30,871 nucleotides of DNA from Nitrososphaera sp. UBA217 (GTDB taxonomy: Archaea > Thermoproteota > Nitrososphaeria > Nitrososphaerales > Nitrososphaeraceae): contig DAOL01000009.1 of the NCBI GenBank assembly GCA_002501845.1, forward strand, positions 4,977-35,847, written 5' to 3'. A program made the position numbers and the translations under genes. Under the pieces are notes generated by a model. That model saw only the letters and a program-made list of their open reading frames with translations. It did not search any database and was not told where the DNA came from. Shown in pieces: positions 22,130 through 30,134 of this stretch (position 1 is its first letter; every line of letters begins with the position of its first letter).

Positions 22130-22759
22130 TTACACCATTGCGAGCGCGCGTACAGGCGATCCTGTTGCGCCTCCAAGTTTGAGTGGGCTAATTAATAACA
22201 TGAATCGGTTTGTTGATATCTTGCTTACATTGCAAAGGTTCTCGACAGCCAGTATATTACGAGGCAGCAAGATATTATGAGCAGTAAATTCGCTGTCAAT
22301 CCCCGCGTCGATGCTTGGACCGTCAATTGCAACTGCATTGACCTTCTTCCTTGCAAAGTATTTTGCAACCTCTTTTGACAGTCCCGGGTTTTTCGTCATG
22401 TAATCGCTGCCTGCGACATGCTTTTCCCAACCTGTCGCGATTACCACAGTGTCACCTTTTCTTACCTGATCGTTTGCAAGATCTTCGCGCTCTACTAGCT
22501 CGTTTGCACGCTTAGGCGCCTTTATCAGGACAGCGTTGCAGACGAGTCTGCGTGCTGGGATCATGTCGATGCTTGCAAGGCCCGGGGCGAAGTGGGAAGG
22601 GGCATCGACATGCGTGCCCGTGTGGGTACTCATGAACATCGCCTCAGAGTCGTAGCCGTGGCATTGAAAACTGGACCACGGAATAAAAGACGGCTGAGGC
22701 GAGCCGGGGAATACCGTGATCGAGGGTGTAATCCGCATTGTAAGGTCGATCACTCTCAT
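22130..22759 (-). CDS. Cyclase-family metal-dependent hydrolase (kynurenine formamidase-like)
   Basis: 209-aa member of the cyclase family (PF04199). Signature HTGTHVDAPSHF supplies the metal ligands and appears at about residues 46-57; N-terminal IDLTMRITPSITVFPGSP is typical, and later VAIDGPSID and HNILLPRNILAVENL match family positions. Members hydrolyse N-formylkynurenine, isatin or other amides; which one applies here is unclear, and no tryptophan-catabolism genes are nearby. ATG at 22759. The gene is divergent from the RAM-domain gene at 22852 across 92 bp. Confidence 0.88.
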   Translation of the reverse strand: MRVIDLTMRITPSITVFPGSPQPSFIPWSSFQCHGYDSEAMFMSTHTGTHVDAPSHFAPGLASIDMIPARRLVCNAVLIKAPKRANELVEREDLANDQVRKGDTVVIATGWEKHVAGSDYMTKNPGLSKEVAKYFARKKVNAVAIDGPSIDAGIDSEFTAHNILLPRNILAVENLCNVSKISTNRFMLLISPLKLGGATGSPVRALAMV

Positions 22760-22851
22760 GTGCCAATTTTTGAAGTCAGAACGTCATTAATAACTCTGCT
22801 TGAGAGGTTGTAATACGATCTGTTTAATTACTCACGGAACGATAGTTCCAT

Positions 22852-23106
22852 ATGCCAACAGCATATGTCCTTATCAACTGCGACCTCGGTTCTGAAGAAG
22901 AAATTATCCGCGAAATCAAAAAGCTTCAAGAAGCTATTGAAGTTTCTGGGGTCTATGGAGTCTATGACATCATCGCCAAAATCAGATCAGACTCAATGGA
23001 CAAGTTGCGCGAAACAATAACATGGCATGTCAGACGCATTGACAAAGTCCGGTCAACGCTGACAATGATTGTGATTGAAGGACAAGGCGAGCAGAAAAAG
23101 AAGTAG
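22852..23106 (+). CDS. Stand-alone RAM (Lrp/AsnC effector-binding) domain protein, copy A
   Basis: 84 aa, one alpha-beta RAM domain without the DNA-binding helix-turn-helix: AYVLINCDLGSEEEIIREI, then GVYGVYDIIAKIRSDSMDKL and VRSTLTMIVIE. Such domains oligomerise and bind amino acids; alone they may modulate full-length Lrp regulators or act as sensors. A second copy lies at 29869-30099 (about half identical: same GVYGVYDI and STLTMIV cores). ATG at 22852, with TATA-like CTGTTTAATTAC about 28 bp upstream. Its stop abuts the convergent aminotransferase gene with no gap. Confidence 0.9.
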   Translation: MPTAYVLINCDLGSEEEIIREIKKLQEAIEVSGVYGVYDIIAKIRSDSMDKLRETITWHVRRIDKVRSTLTMIVIEGQGEQKKK

Positions 23107-24270
23107 TCATCGGAGAAAGTTCTTGACATAGCTCGCAGCAGTCTCTGCTTCCTCTTCGCTGTTAAAGAAATGGGGCGCTGCTCTTACCGCTTTCTTTCCA
23201 CCGCCGATGTCCCTTGAAGCAAATATTATGTTGTTCTGTTCCAGCTTTTTTACTAAAATCGATGAATCAGTCGTCGCTGTGAAAGTGACAATCGATGTGC
23301 GCTTATTTTCATCGTCTGGGCCGTATAACCTCACATCCGGGATCTTGCCTATTACGTCGCGCAAGATCCCTGCCGCCTTCATGTTCTTTTTCCTGACGCT
23401 CTCAAGGCCTATCCTAAGTACGTACCTCAGAGAGGCTTCAAGGCCAGCGGCCCCGGGGTAGTTCCGAAATCCCGCTTGGAATCTGGCTGGCATGCCAAGG
23501 TAGGAGATGACGTTGTGTTCTGACAGCGTGGCTGACTCGCTCCCGATGGTCTGCGGCGACAGCAGTTCAGATGCCTTTTTGCTGCAGTAGAAGGCGCCTA
23601 TCCCAGTAGGGCCGCATAGCCACTTGAAGCCCGGAAACGCCATAAAGTCACAACCCATTTTTTTCACATCAATTGGGATCGTGCCGGCGCTCTGGGCCGC
23701 GTCCACGCAAAACAGCGCGTTATTTTGTTGTGCAATCCGGCCGACTTCTTCAAGCGGCATTATTGCGCCGGTGTTGTACAACGCGTGGCTCATAGTGATT
23801 AGCCGCGCGCCCTTGATCAATTTTTCAAGATCGCCGAGGTCAAAGTAGCCACTTTCGTCTATGGCAAGCTCCCTCAACTGCACTCCTTTCCTATGCGAGA
23901 GCGAAACCCACGGCAAATAGTTGGCATAGTGCTCGTGCCTGCCGCCCCGCACCACTATCGCGTCCCCATGTTTCCAGTCAACGCCGTTTGCCGCTATGTT
24001 GAGCCCCTCAGTCGTGCTCTGGACAAGCACCACTTCATCGCGGTCGCAGTTTATCAGGTGCGCCACCCTTGTGCGCAGCTCGTCAAGCAATGACGTGACG
24101 TACTCAGAAGTCTGGGGTGCATCGGGGCCGGATTCAGCGCATTTCAACATGAAATCAGTCACGGCTTTGATCGTCGACAAGGGCGTCGGAGCAATAGCAC
24201 CATTGTTCATGTAGATGATCTTTCTTGTTACGGCAAAGTCGCGCTTTATTTGATCGTCAATGTCACTCAT
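23107..24270 (-). CDS. Class V aminotransferase / cysteine-desulfurase-like PLP enzyme
   Basis: 387 aa, fold type I PLP enzyme: MNNGAIAPTP at the N-terminus, cofactor Asp/Gln in FCVDAAQSAG and the PLP Lys216 in FPGFKWLCGPTG. The loop that holds the catalytic Cys in true cysteine desulfurases is not evident, so it is closer to the isopenicillin-N-epimerase/kynureninase-like branch; substrate unknown. Start: ATG at 24270 (MSDIDDQ), preceded by GAGGTTGG as a Shine-Dalgarno sequence; a start 18 bp upstream is possible. The promoter probably overlaps the beginning of the divergent gene at 24300. Confidence 0.87.
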   Translation of the reverse strand: MSDIDDQIKRDFAVTRKIIYMNNGAIAPTPLSTIKAVTDFMLKCAESGPDAPQTSEYVTSLLDELRTRVAHLINCDRDEVVLVQSTTEGLNIAANGVDWKHGDAIVVRGGRHEHYANYLPWVSLSHRKGVQLRELAIDESGYFDLGDLEKLIKGARLITMSHALYNTGAIMPLEEVGRIAQQNNALFCVDAAQSAGTIPIDVKKMGCDFMAFPGFKWLCGPTGIGAFYCSKKASELLSPQTIGSESATLSEHNVISYLGMPARFQAGFRNYPGAAGLEASLRYVLRIGLESVRKKNMKAAGILRDVIGKIPDVRLYGPDDENKRTSIVTFTATTDSSILVKKLEQNNIIFASRDIGGGKKAVRAAPHFFNSEEEAETAASYVKNFLR

Positions 24271-24299
24271 ATATCCAACCTCATGCAATAGAGCGGCAA

Positions 24300-24887
24300 T
24301 TGTCCGACAACATATTGAGCACGCGTGGCTTAAATACGCTGATGTTCAGCGACCCGTACGCCAAGCTATGCTTCGTCGCGCATCTTGTGTCGCAGTTTGA
24401 AAAGGTGACCTATGTTGACCTTGACACCACCTTTACAGCGTTTTTCAAAGCCGGGCTTGTTCGGGCAAACAGCATCGACATCTATCTGCCTTCCGAGGGT
24501 CGGCTTGTTCCTATGGTAAAGGACATACTCGAATCAATGGCTGCAAGCTCGGTTGTGATATTTGACTCTGTCAATAGCTTCTACAACCTATTCTGCACGC
24601 GGGAACGGACAGGCGGCCTTAACCACCTGCTATCTGTAATCCTGATGCTGCTTGTCAGGCGCGGTATGGACGAGAGCATTCCGGTGCTTGCGACAAGCAT
24701 GCTGCGCTACAGGAAGCATGGTGGCTGGGTACAGTCGCCAGCCAGCCGGAGGTTGCTGCAGCGCAAGAGCGCGGCCAGGCTGAGCGTCGAGAGGATAGAC
24801 AGCAACCTTGCAGTCACTGTTGTAGACCACGAATCGATACCAGCAGGAACACAGGTGGTATACGAAAACTGCCTGATCACAGTTTGA
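24300..24887 (+). CDS. RecA/KaiC-like protein with degenerate P-loop
   Basis: 195 aa. The order of elements resembles the ATPase core of RadA/RadB/KaiC: STRGLNTLMFSDPYAKLCFVAHLV lies where the substrate loop and Walker A would be, VTYVDLDTTF where the strand after it is, SSVVIFDSVNSFYNLF where Walker B is. However, no G-x4-G-K-[ST] is present: the position reads SDPYAKLC. The C-terminal third is basic (RRLLQRKSAARLSVERI). It may bind DNA or a partner without ATP hydrolysis; this is inference and the family is not one I can name. The start is uncertain: TTG at 24300 gives the conserved-looking STRG segment, while ATG at 24342 would start just before FSDP. Confidence 0.62.
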   Translation: MSDNILSTRGLNTLMFSDPYAKLCFVAHLVSQFEKVTYVDLDTTFTAFFKAGLVRANSIDIYLPSEGRLVPMVKDILESMAASSVVIFDSVNSFYNLFCTRERTGGLNHLLSVILMLLVRRGMDESIPVLATSMLRYRKHGGWVQSPASRRLLQRKSAARLSVERIDSNLAVTVVDHESIPAGTQVVYENCLITV

Positions 24888-25203
24888 TGCTTACCAGGAT
24901 GAATCCGAGAAGCAGGGCAATGCCAAGGACTCCAAAGCCTGCAATAAGAAGCGCCTGCTGCACCTTCAGGTCTGTCGACTTCCCTGAGTTGTAGAGCATA
25001 AAAGTGCCGACCATCCCGATGAAAAGTATCAGCGTAATGACCACTGTCTCGCCAACCGTCTGGGCAGAGCGAGTGGGGAGCACAAAGCCGCTCAAGTTCC
25101 TTCCCTCAATTATCGCGTTGATCATGCCAGATGCAAGGGCGAAAAAGAATACCAAGTACCCTACTGCAACAATCCATACAACTTTTGAAGGGGCGGTAAG
25201 CAT
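24877..25203 (-). CDS. Small three-TM membrane protein
   Basis: 108 aa with three clear hydrophobic helices (about 8-30, 53-71, 84-106), short polar loops and no recognisable catalytic motif. The middle loop has ARSAQTVGETVV-like sequence before TM2. ATG at 25203; an AT-rich TATA-like block (ATTTTAAGGGTTATAAC on the minus strand, about 25209-25225) is shared with the divergent gene at 25249. It overlaps the end of the convergent RecA-like gene by 11 bp. Probably conserved in related archaea; function unknown. Confidence 0.75.
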   Translation of the reverse strand: MLTAPSKVVWIVAVGYLVFFFALASGMINAIIEGRNLSGFVLPTRSAQTVGETVVITLILFIGMVGTFMLYNSGKSTDLKVQQALLIAGFGVLGIALLLGFILVSIKL

Positions 25204-25248
25204 GACGTTGTTATAACCCTTAAAATCCAGACTCTAAATAAACCTTCC

Positions 25249-25470
25249 ATGACTACGAAGAAATGCGCCGCTTGCCATAGAAGCGCATTGAACGACAGCG
25301 AATACTGCCTTAACCACAAACAGGCTTTTGACAGCGTGACAAATCATTACAGAGTGTGGATCGACGCATGCGGCGACATTTCCTGGCAGAATTTTCTGCA
25401 CAAATTATCAACTATGCAGGAAACCGGGAGCTGGGTAAAAGAAGCGATCGCCCTGGAACTAGAAAAGTAA
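25249..25470 (+). CDS. Small Cys/His protein, possible zinc-binding
   Basis: 73 aa. N-terminus has a Cys-x2-Cys and Cys-x2-His pair (KKCAACHRSALNDSEYCLNH), which could hold one zinc; the remainder is helical (HYRVWIDACGDISWQNFLHK, then SWVKEAIALELEK). ATG at 25249 lies about 26 bp after a TATA-like CCTTAAAATCC (25218-25228), giving a leaderless message. It is convergent with the thermosome gene, 13 bp apart. I recall similar short proteins in Thaumarchaeota but can give no function. Confidence 0.78.
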   Translation: MTTKKCAACHRSALNDSEYCLNHKQAFDSVTNHYRVWIDACGDISWQNFLHKLSTMQETGSWVKEAIALELEK

Positions 25471-25483
25471 GGGGTTGAAGACC

Positions 25484-27148
25484 TTACATGTCCATGCCGC
25501 CCATTCCGGGCATGCCGCCGCCCATTCCGCCAGGTGGCATAGGTGGGCCGCCGCCCGACTTGCTCGACGCAATGACGTCGTCGATCCTCAGGATCATACA
25601 CGCTACCTCTGTGGCAGACTTGATTATCTGCTCCTTGACTGCAAGCGGCTCAACGACATCCAACTTGCTCATATCTGCAATCTTGCCGTTCCTTGCATCG
25701 ACGCCGGTCCACTTGCTTCCCTTGCTCTGTTTCGATCGAAGCTCGGTGAGCGTGTCTATCGGGTCCATACCTGCGTTCTCTGCAAGCGACAGCGGTATCA
25801 CTTCAAGGGCTTCTGCAAACTTCTCCGCAGCCAGCTGCTCCCTTCCAGAGAGAGTACTTGCCCATTCCCTGAGCTTTGACGCAGCATAGGCCTCTGGGGC
25901 TCCTCCTCCTGCCACTATGGCCGGCTTTTCAAGTACGTCCTTTGACACCATCAGCGCGTCGTGCACTGATCTCTCGGCCTCGTCGACAACCCTCTGCGAT
26001 CCTCCTCTTATCAGGATGGTCACTGACTTGGGGTGCTTGCATCCTTCAATGAACACCCACTTGTCTGTCTCTACCTTGCGCTCTTCGACTAGTTCGGCAG
26101 AGCCAAGGTCCTTGGCTGACAGGTCGTCAAGGTTGTTGACGATCCGGGCTCCGGTTGCGCGGGACATTTTGGTCATGTCAGACTCTTTTACCCGCCTTAC
26201 TGCTAGAATGTTGGCCTTTGCAAGGTAGTGCTGCGCGATGTCATCCATACCTTTCTGGCACACAACTACGTTGGCGCCGCTTGCAATGATCTTGTCAACC
26301 ATCGATTTTAGCATACGATTTTCTTCTTCAAGGAACATCTTCATCTGGTCCGGAGAGCTGATGTTTATCTTGGCGTCAAACTCTGTCTTTTCTATCTCAA
26401 GGGCGGAATTGATGAGGGCGACCTTGGCTTGCTGGATCCTCTTTGGCATGCCGCCATGCACGACTTCCTTGTCGAGAACTATGCCTTTGATCAGCTTTGT
26501 GTCGCGGACGCTGCCGCCGGCCTTCTTTTCCACCTTGATGTCGTCGATGTCTAGGCGAAATCCAGAATCGGTCTTTTCAGCCACCGAAGTGGCGGCGCTG
26601 ACAACAATCTGCGCAATGTCATCAGCTTCCTTTGACACCAGCTTTGTCTGCATCGATGTCTTGGCGATTCTTATCAGCTGTTCCTTTTCGTTGCCAACTA
26701 TTCTTTGCGCAATGCTGTTCAAAACCTCAATTGCCTTCGTCGCGCTCTTCCTGTAGCCGTCGACGATAATTGTCGGGTGTACGTCTTTATTGATCAGTTC
26801 TTCGGCCTTTTCAATGAGCGCGCCGGCTAGAACCACTACTGAGGTCGTTCCGTCGCCAACCTCGTTGTCTGTGGCCTTGCTTATTTCCACCATCATCTTC
26901 GCAGCCGGATGTTGCACATCGATCTCTTTCAGTATCGTAGCGCCGTCGTTTGTTATTGTCACGTCGCCAAGGGTATCGACAAGCATCTTGTCCATGCCCC
27001 TTGGACCAAGAGAACTCCTGACTATCTCGGCTATGAGCTTTGCAGCAGCGATGTTGTTCTTTTGCGCATCGCGACCCTTTGTCTGCGATGCTCCTTCCTT
27101 CAAGATTAGCACTGGGACGCCTCCAGCTGATCCCTGTTGTATTGACAT
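25484..27148 (-). CDS. ths: Thermosome subunit (group II chaperonin)
   Basis: 554-aa ATP-dependent chaperonin of the archaeal thermosome/CCT family, forming double rings that fold cytosolic proteins. Equatorial ATP site [12 protein letters not shown] and [14 protein letters not shown], apical domain in the middle, and C-terminal equatorial [11 protein letters not shown], ending with a Gly/Met-rich tail ([16 protein letters not shown]) that lines the ring bottom. ATG at 27148 has a strong Shine-Dalgarno AGGAGGA (27160-27166, minus strand). An out-of-frame ATG at 27157 opens a 16-codon frame across the start but is too close to that Shine-Dalgarno to compete well. A TATA-like AAATTTAAAATATC lies about 50-60 bp upstream of the ATG. 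Confidence 0.98.
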   Translation of the reverse strand: MSIQQGSAGGVPVLILKEGASQTKGRDAQKNNIAAAKLIAEIVRSSLGPRGMDKMLVDTLGDVTITNDGATILKEIDVQHPAAKMMVEISKATDNEVGDGTTSVVVLAGALIEKAEELINKDVHPTIIVDGYRKSATKAIEVLNSIAQRIVGNEKEQLIRIAKTSMQTKLVSKEADDIAQIVVSAATSVAEKTDSGFRLDIDDIKVEKKAGGSVRDTKLIKGIVLDKEVVHGGMPKRIQQAKVALINSALEIEKTEFDAKINISSPDQMKMFLEEENRMLKSMVDKIIASGANVVVCQKGMDDIAQHYLAKANILAVRRVKESDMTKMSRATGARIVNNLDDLSAKDLGSAELVEERKVETDKWVFIEGCKHPKSVTILIRGGSQRVVDEAERSVHDALMVSKDVLEKPAIVAGGGAPEAYAASKLREWASTLSGREQLAAEKFAEALEVIPLSLAENAGMDPIDTLTELRSKQSKGSKWTGVDARNGKIADMSKLDVVEPLAVKEQIIKSATEVACMILRIDDVIASSKSGGGPPMPPGGMGGGMPGMGGMDM

Positions 27149-27159
27149 TTTCTCATGTT

Positions 27160-27208
27160 CCTCCTAAAATTGTAAATTGCATGGGCCCTTGTGGGATATT
27201 TTAAATTT
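27160..27208 (-). promoter_or_regulatory. Thermosome promoter and ribosome-binding site
   Basis: Minus strand: TATA-like AAATTTAAAATATC (27195-27208), then a leader of about 25-30 nt containing AGGAGGA (27160-27166). A leader with a full anti-16S match is uncommon in this window and fits a strongly translated heat-shock gene. Confidence 0.6.
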
Positions 27209-27224
27209 GCTGTAATGTTGTATA

Positions 27225-28283
27225 CTATTTCGTGAGCCTGATGCGGGCAATGCCGTTGAGGTATTGGATATATTTCACGACGGGGTTGGCCGCCGTCGCT
27301 GGCAGCCGAGCTGACATTTCGTACTTTCTCGTGCCGCTCGCGACTATTCTTACCTGCCGGCTGCCTGCGTCGTAGATCGCACTAATGTCGGAGGCATCTG
27401 ACACGCCGCGCATCTCTGCAATGACCTCATAATAGTCAGGACCCTCTATCACCTCTGGAGCGGCTGTTACTACGTCCTCGATCCTAGGCCGGGCCTTTCT
27501 GAACATCGGACCTCTGAATACCGGCTTGGCGCCTCCTGCAGTGGCAATGCCTTCTCTGTACTTGATCGAGTTGGGCAGGATCCTCCACACAAGGCCGGCC
27601 GCAACGCCGGCGACGAAACCACCAACGTGAGCAAGGTACGCCACGCCTGATCCGCCAGCCGGTCCTAGCTGACCTATCACTGCGAATATTACCTGCATTG
27701 CGAACCATAAGGGGATGTAAATAAGAACAGGTATGCGGACGGTATAGAGGAAGAACGCTGCTATGACTGTAAAGATCTTGGCCCTCGGGAACATGACCAT
27801 GTATGCTCCGAGGACGCCGGAAATTGCGCCTGACGCACCGACAGCAGGGATTTGTCCTCCGCCGGTTGAAACTGCGAAAGCGCTATGGGCAAGGGCCGCG
27901 GCGACTCCCCAACCGACGTATATCAGGATGTACTTTATCCTACCGAACTTGTCCTCGATATTGTCGCCAAAGACGAACAAGAATATCATGTTACCCACGA
28001 TGTGCGCAATGCCCGCGTGCATGAACATAGACGTGAGAATGGTAGGCGCACTTGCTGGAAAGTCATTGACTAGCCTGTCTGGCACAGCGCCGTAGGTCAT
28101 GAACATTTGTTCGACTGCCCGAACGTCTGAAAAGAAACTAGTAGCGGACGCCTCCCAGATAAAAACGATGACGTTTATGGCAATCATGCCATAGTTCAGG
28201 TACGGCCTTCCATGCACGCGCTCTGTGTCATCGTGGATTGGAAACATGTTTGTCCTGAGTCCAATTGTAGGATGTGGTGACAT
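27225..28283 (-). CDS. Rhomboid intramembrane serine protease with Hsp20-like C-terminal domain
   Basis: 352 aa. N-terminal six-helix rhomboid domain (about 30-240): MFMHAGIAHIVGNMIFLFVFGDNIED (L1 to TM2, with His and Asn of the oxyanion site), catalytic Ser in GASGAISG and catalytic His in AHVGGFVAG. These cut membrane proteins within the bilayer. The last ~85 residues (from about 270) read like an Hsp20/CS beta-sandwich: DYYEVIAEMRGVSDASDI, then RQVRIVASG and YEMSARLP (compare ..V.AELPGV...DI...). It would lie in the cytoplasm as a possible client-recognition domain. Start: ATG at 28283; an upstream GTG would overlap the zinc-finger gene. Downstream of the C2H2 gene by 16 bp and upstream of the thermosome, so an operon with the former is likely. 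Confidence 0.88.
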   Translation of the reverse strand: MSPHPTIGLRTNMFPIHDDTERVHGRPYLNYGMIAINVIVFIWEASATSFFSDVRAVEQMFMTYGAVPDRLVNDFPASAPTILTSMFMHAGIAHIVGNMIFLFVFGDNIEDKFGRIKYILIYVGWGVAAALAHSAFAVSTGGGQIPAVGASGAISGVLGAYMVMFPRAKIFTVIAAFFLYTVRIPVLIYIPLWFAMQVIFAVIGQLGPAGGSGVAYLAHVGGFVAGVAAGLVWRILPNSIKYREGIATAGGAKPVFRGPMFRKARPRIEDVVTAAPEVIEGPDYYEVIAEMRGVSDASDISAIYDAGSRQVRIVASGTRKYEMSARLPATAANPVVKYIQYLNGIARIRLTK

Positions 28284-28299
28284 GAAATAAGTCTTTGCG

Positions 28300-28473
28300 C
28301 TATGAAAAACCGAAGGGGTTCTTGTTGGGCATGTCGCCACCCTTTTCACTATGAGCCTTTTTCATGTGGCGCTTCATCCTTTCCTTGTCGTCAAAGGTCA
28401 TGTTGCAGTGCTGGCACTTCCACACCTTCTGTTCGTTGGCTTTCTTCCCAAACAGTCCCAACACGGCTGTCAT
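28300..28473 (-). CDS. Small C2H2 zinc-finger protein
   Basis: 57 aa. Single classical finger CQHCNMTFDDKERMKRHMKK-A-H (C-x2-C-x12-H-x4-H) at about residues 20-41, preceded by LGLFGKKANEQKVWK and followed by a short polar tail ending NPFGFS. Could bind DNA, RNA or protein. The ATG at 28473 lies about 20 bp after a minus-strand TATA-like ACTTTAATC (about 28487-28495). It is the first gene of a likely two-gene unit with the rhomboid protease, 16 bp downstream. Similar one-finger small proteins are known in archaea, mostly without assigned function. Confidence 0.88.
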   Translation of the reverse strand: MTAVLGLFGKKANEQKVWKCQHCNMTFDDKERMKRHMKKAHSEKGGDMPNKNPFGFS

Positions 28474-28590
28474 CGTTTAACTGGTTGATTAAAGTTGCGA
28501 TCCTGCTAATAATGGAGATTGTTGTCATAATTTCATACCATACGAATTTTATAAATGAATCTAGCGAGAAATTGTTGAGGTAGATTCGTA

Positions 28591-29868
28591 TTGCAAGCTT
28601 CCGTGTCGCTAACTAGCCGCAAGTGGTCGTGGTACCTTGTGCCATTGAACGCGAGCTCATGCGGTCTTTCCACCATAATTCCAATTTACATGCTTGCGCT
28701 TGGCGGCCAAGTAAGGGAAGTGGCAATCGCCATGTTCCTCTCAAACTTGGCAATGACACTTGGCGCAGTTTTCTGGGGCCGGCTAATAGACGCCATGCAC
28801 TGGCGGAAGACCATAATCGGTCTGTGTTCAGTCGCTATTGCGATCACGTGCGCTGCAATGTATTTTGTTTCAAGCATGCCTTCGCTCATGCTCCTATCTG
28901 CGCTTATAGGGTTCTTTTCTGTCGGAGCGGCACCGGTGACAAACTTGCTTGTCATGGAAAAGTCAAGGAAGGAGGAATGGCTCAAGACATTCAGCTGGAC
29001 ATCGCTTATCAGCGCAGCCGGGCTCGTCATCGCAATGGTGGCCGGCTATTTATGGCTCATGCAACACGACGCGCAGTCATACGCGCTCATATGCTCCGCA
29101 ATGGCGATTTCATCGCTTGCTCTGACGATCATATTTGTCAAGGATCCCCCGGCTACACTTGAACACAAGGCAATCGCCAAGTCACATGCCGCCCTTGTCG
29201 ATCGCTTCAAACATCTGCCGATGATGTTTCTAAAGCCTGTGTCTGACTTCTCGCTTTCAAAGCTGAAGGCAAGCCTATCAAGAAAAGAATTTCTGTTCTT
29301 TGCCGCTACTGGGCTGTTTTTCCTTTCGGGCAACCTTCTTTATACGCCTTATACTCCTTTCTTAAAGAGCGGCGGAGTCACAGACTCCCAAGTGTTTCTC
29401 GCATACACGATACTTCACATGTCAAAGGTGTTTTTCCTTCCCTTCAACTATGGGCTGGTCGCAGCGGGCGGCGAAGAGAAAATGGGCAAGGTTGCCTACA
29501 TCCCGAGGATGTTTGGCATAGTGCTTGCAGTTGCAGCAGCCTTTCTATTTGCAAGCGATCCGTCTTCAATGTTGATGATGACGCTCGCCGTGTTTGTGGC
29601 AGCAGAAGTTGGCTTTAGCCTATGGAGCACCACCACAACTTCGTCGCTCTTCAACATGATCCCTAACGGCCGTGCGGGAAGCGTGCTTGGGGTCAACAGC
29701 GCGATAACCGGCGCGGGACTCTTGGTTGGGTCAATAGCGGCCGGAGAAGTAGCGGCGACGTTTGGTTATGGTATCACATTCGCACTTGCGGTAGGGTTCC
29801 TTGGCGCATCCTTTGCGCTTCTAAGCAAGTACTTCAGAAAGCTCGTCGTGCTAAAAGCTGCTGCCTGA
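28591..29868 (+). CDS. Major facilitator superfamily transporter
   Basis: 425 aa, twelve predicted helices in two six-helix halves joined by a basic central loop (about 190-235, LVDRFKHLPMMFLKPVSDF). The loop between TM2 and TM3 has the MFS motif-A-like FWGRLIDAMHWRK. Substrate cannot be read from sequence; drug or metabolite efflux and sugar transport are both possible. TTG start at 28591, with GAGGT (28577-28581) as a Shine-Dalgarno sequence and a TATA-like TTTTATAAATG (about 28547-28557) upstream. Its stop abuts the convergent RAM gene (29869). Confidence 0.92.
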   Translation: MQASVSLTSRKWSWYLVPLNASSCGLSTIIPIYMLALGGQVREVAIAMFLSNLAMTLGAVFWGRLIDAMHWRKTIIGLCSVAIAITCAAMYFVSSMPSLMLLSALIGFFSVGAAPVTNLLVMEKSRKEEWLKTFSWTSLISAAGLVIAMVAGYLWLMQHDAQSYALICSAMAISSLALTIIFVKDPPATLEHKAIAKSHAALVDRFKHLPMMFLKPVSDFSLSKLKASLSRKEFLFFAATGLFFLSGNLLYTPYTPFLKSGGVTDSQVFLAYTILHMSKVFFLPFNYGLVAAGGEEKMGKVAYIPRMFGIVLAVAAAFLFASDPSSMLMMTLAVFVAAEVGFSLWSTTTTSSLFNMIPNGRAGSVLGVNSAITGAGLLVGSIAAGEVAATFGYGITFALAVGFLGASFALLSKYFRKLVVLKAAA

Positions 29869-30099
29869 CTATTCCATCACTATCATTGTAAGGGTGGACT
29901 TGACGCCGTTGAGCTTTCGGAGCTTCCAAGTGATCGTTTCTTTCACCTTTTCCATCGTGTCAGCCTCAACCTGCGCCACAATGTCGTAAACGCCATAAAC
30001 CTGATAAACCTCTTTGACGCTGTCAAGTTTCTTCAGGTCATTAACAAGAGAATCTTCACTTCCAAGTTCGGCATTCATCAGAACAAAAGCTTTTGGCAC
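29869..30099 (-). CDS. Stand-alone RAM (Lrp/AsnC effector-binding) domain protein, copy B
   Basis: 76 aa, RAM domain only: AFVLMNAELGSEDSLVNDL, then YQVYGVYDIVAQVEADTMEK and VKSTLTMIVME. Clearly a paralog of 22852-23106, differing most in the acidic helix 1 and the tail. GTG start at 30099, about 25 bp after a minus-strand TATA-like GTTTTTATACGCC (about 30117-30129). As with copy A, it ends directly against a convergent gene. It may sense an amino acid or pair with full Lrp regulators; not linked to a pathway here. Confidence 0.9.
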   Translation of the reverse strand: MPKAFVLMNAELGSEDSLVNDLKKLDSVKEVYQVYGVYDIVAQVEADTMEKVKETITWKLRKLNGVKSTLTMIVME

Positions 30100-30134
30100 A
30101 GCATTGAATGAAGTCTGGCGTATAAAAACCTGAT

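Noticed and set aside
26238..26756. 172-codon plus-strand frame opposite the thermosome gene
   Set aside because: Serine-rich antisense shadow of a conserved GC-rich gene; no independent evidence.
27106..27157. Out-of-frame 16-codon frame starting at an ATG 9 bp before the thermosome start
   Set aside because: Only 2-3 nt from the Shine-Dalgarno sequence, so a poor initiation site; the thermosome ATG has normal spacing and a conserved N-terminus.
28302..28583. 93-codon plus-strand frame with many Cys
   Set aside because: It is the complement of the real C2H2 zinc-finger gene on the minus strand, which explains the cysteine-rich look.
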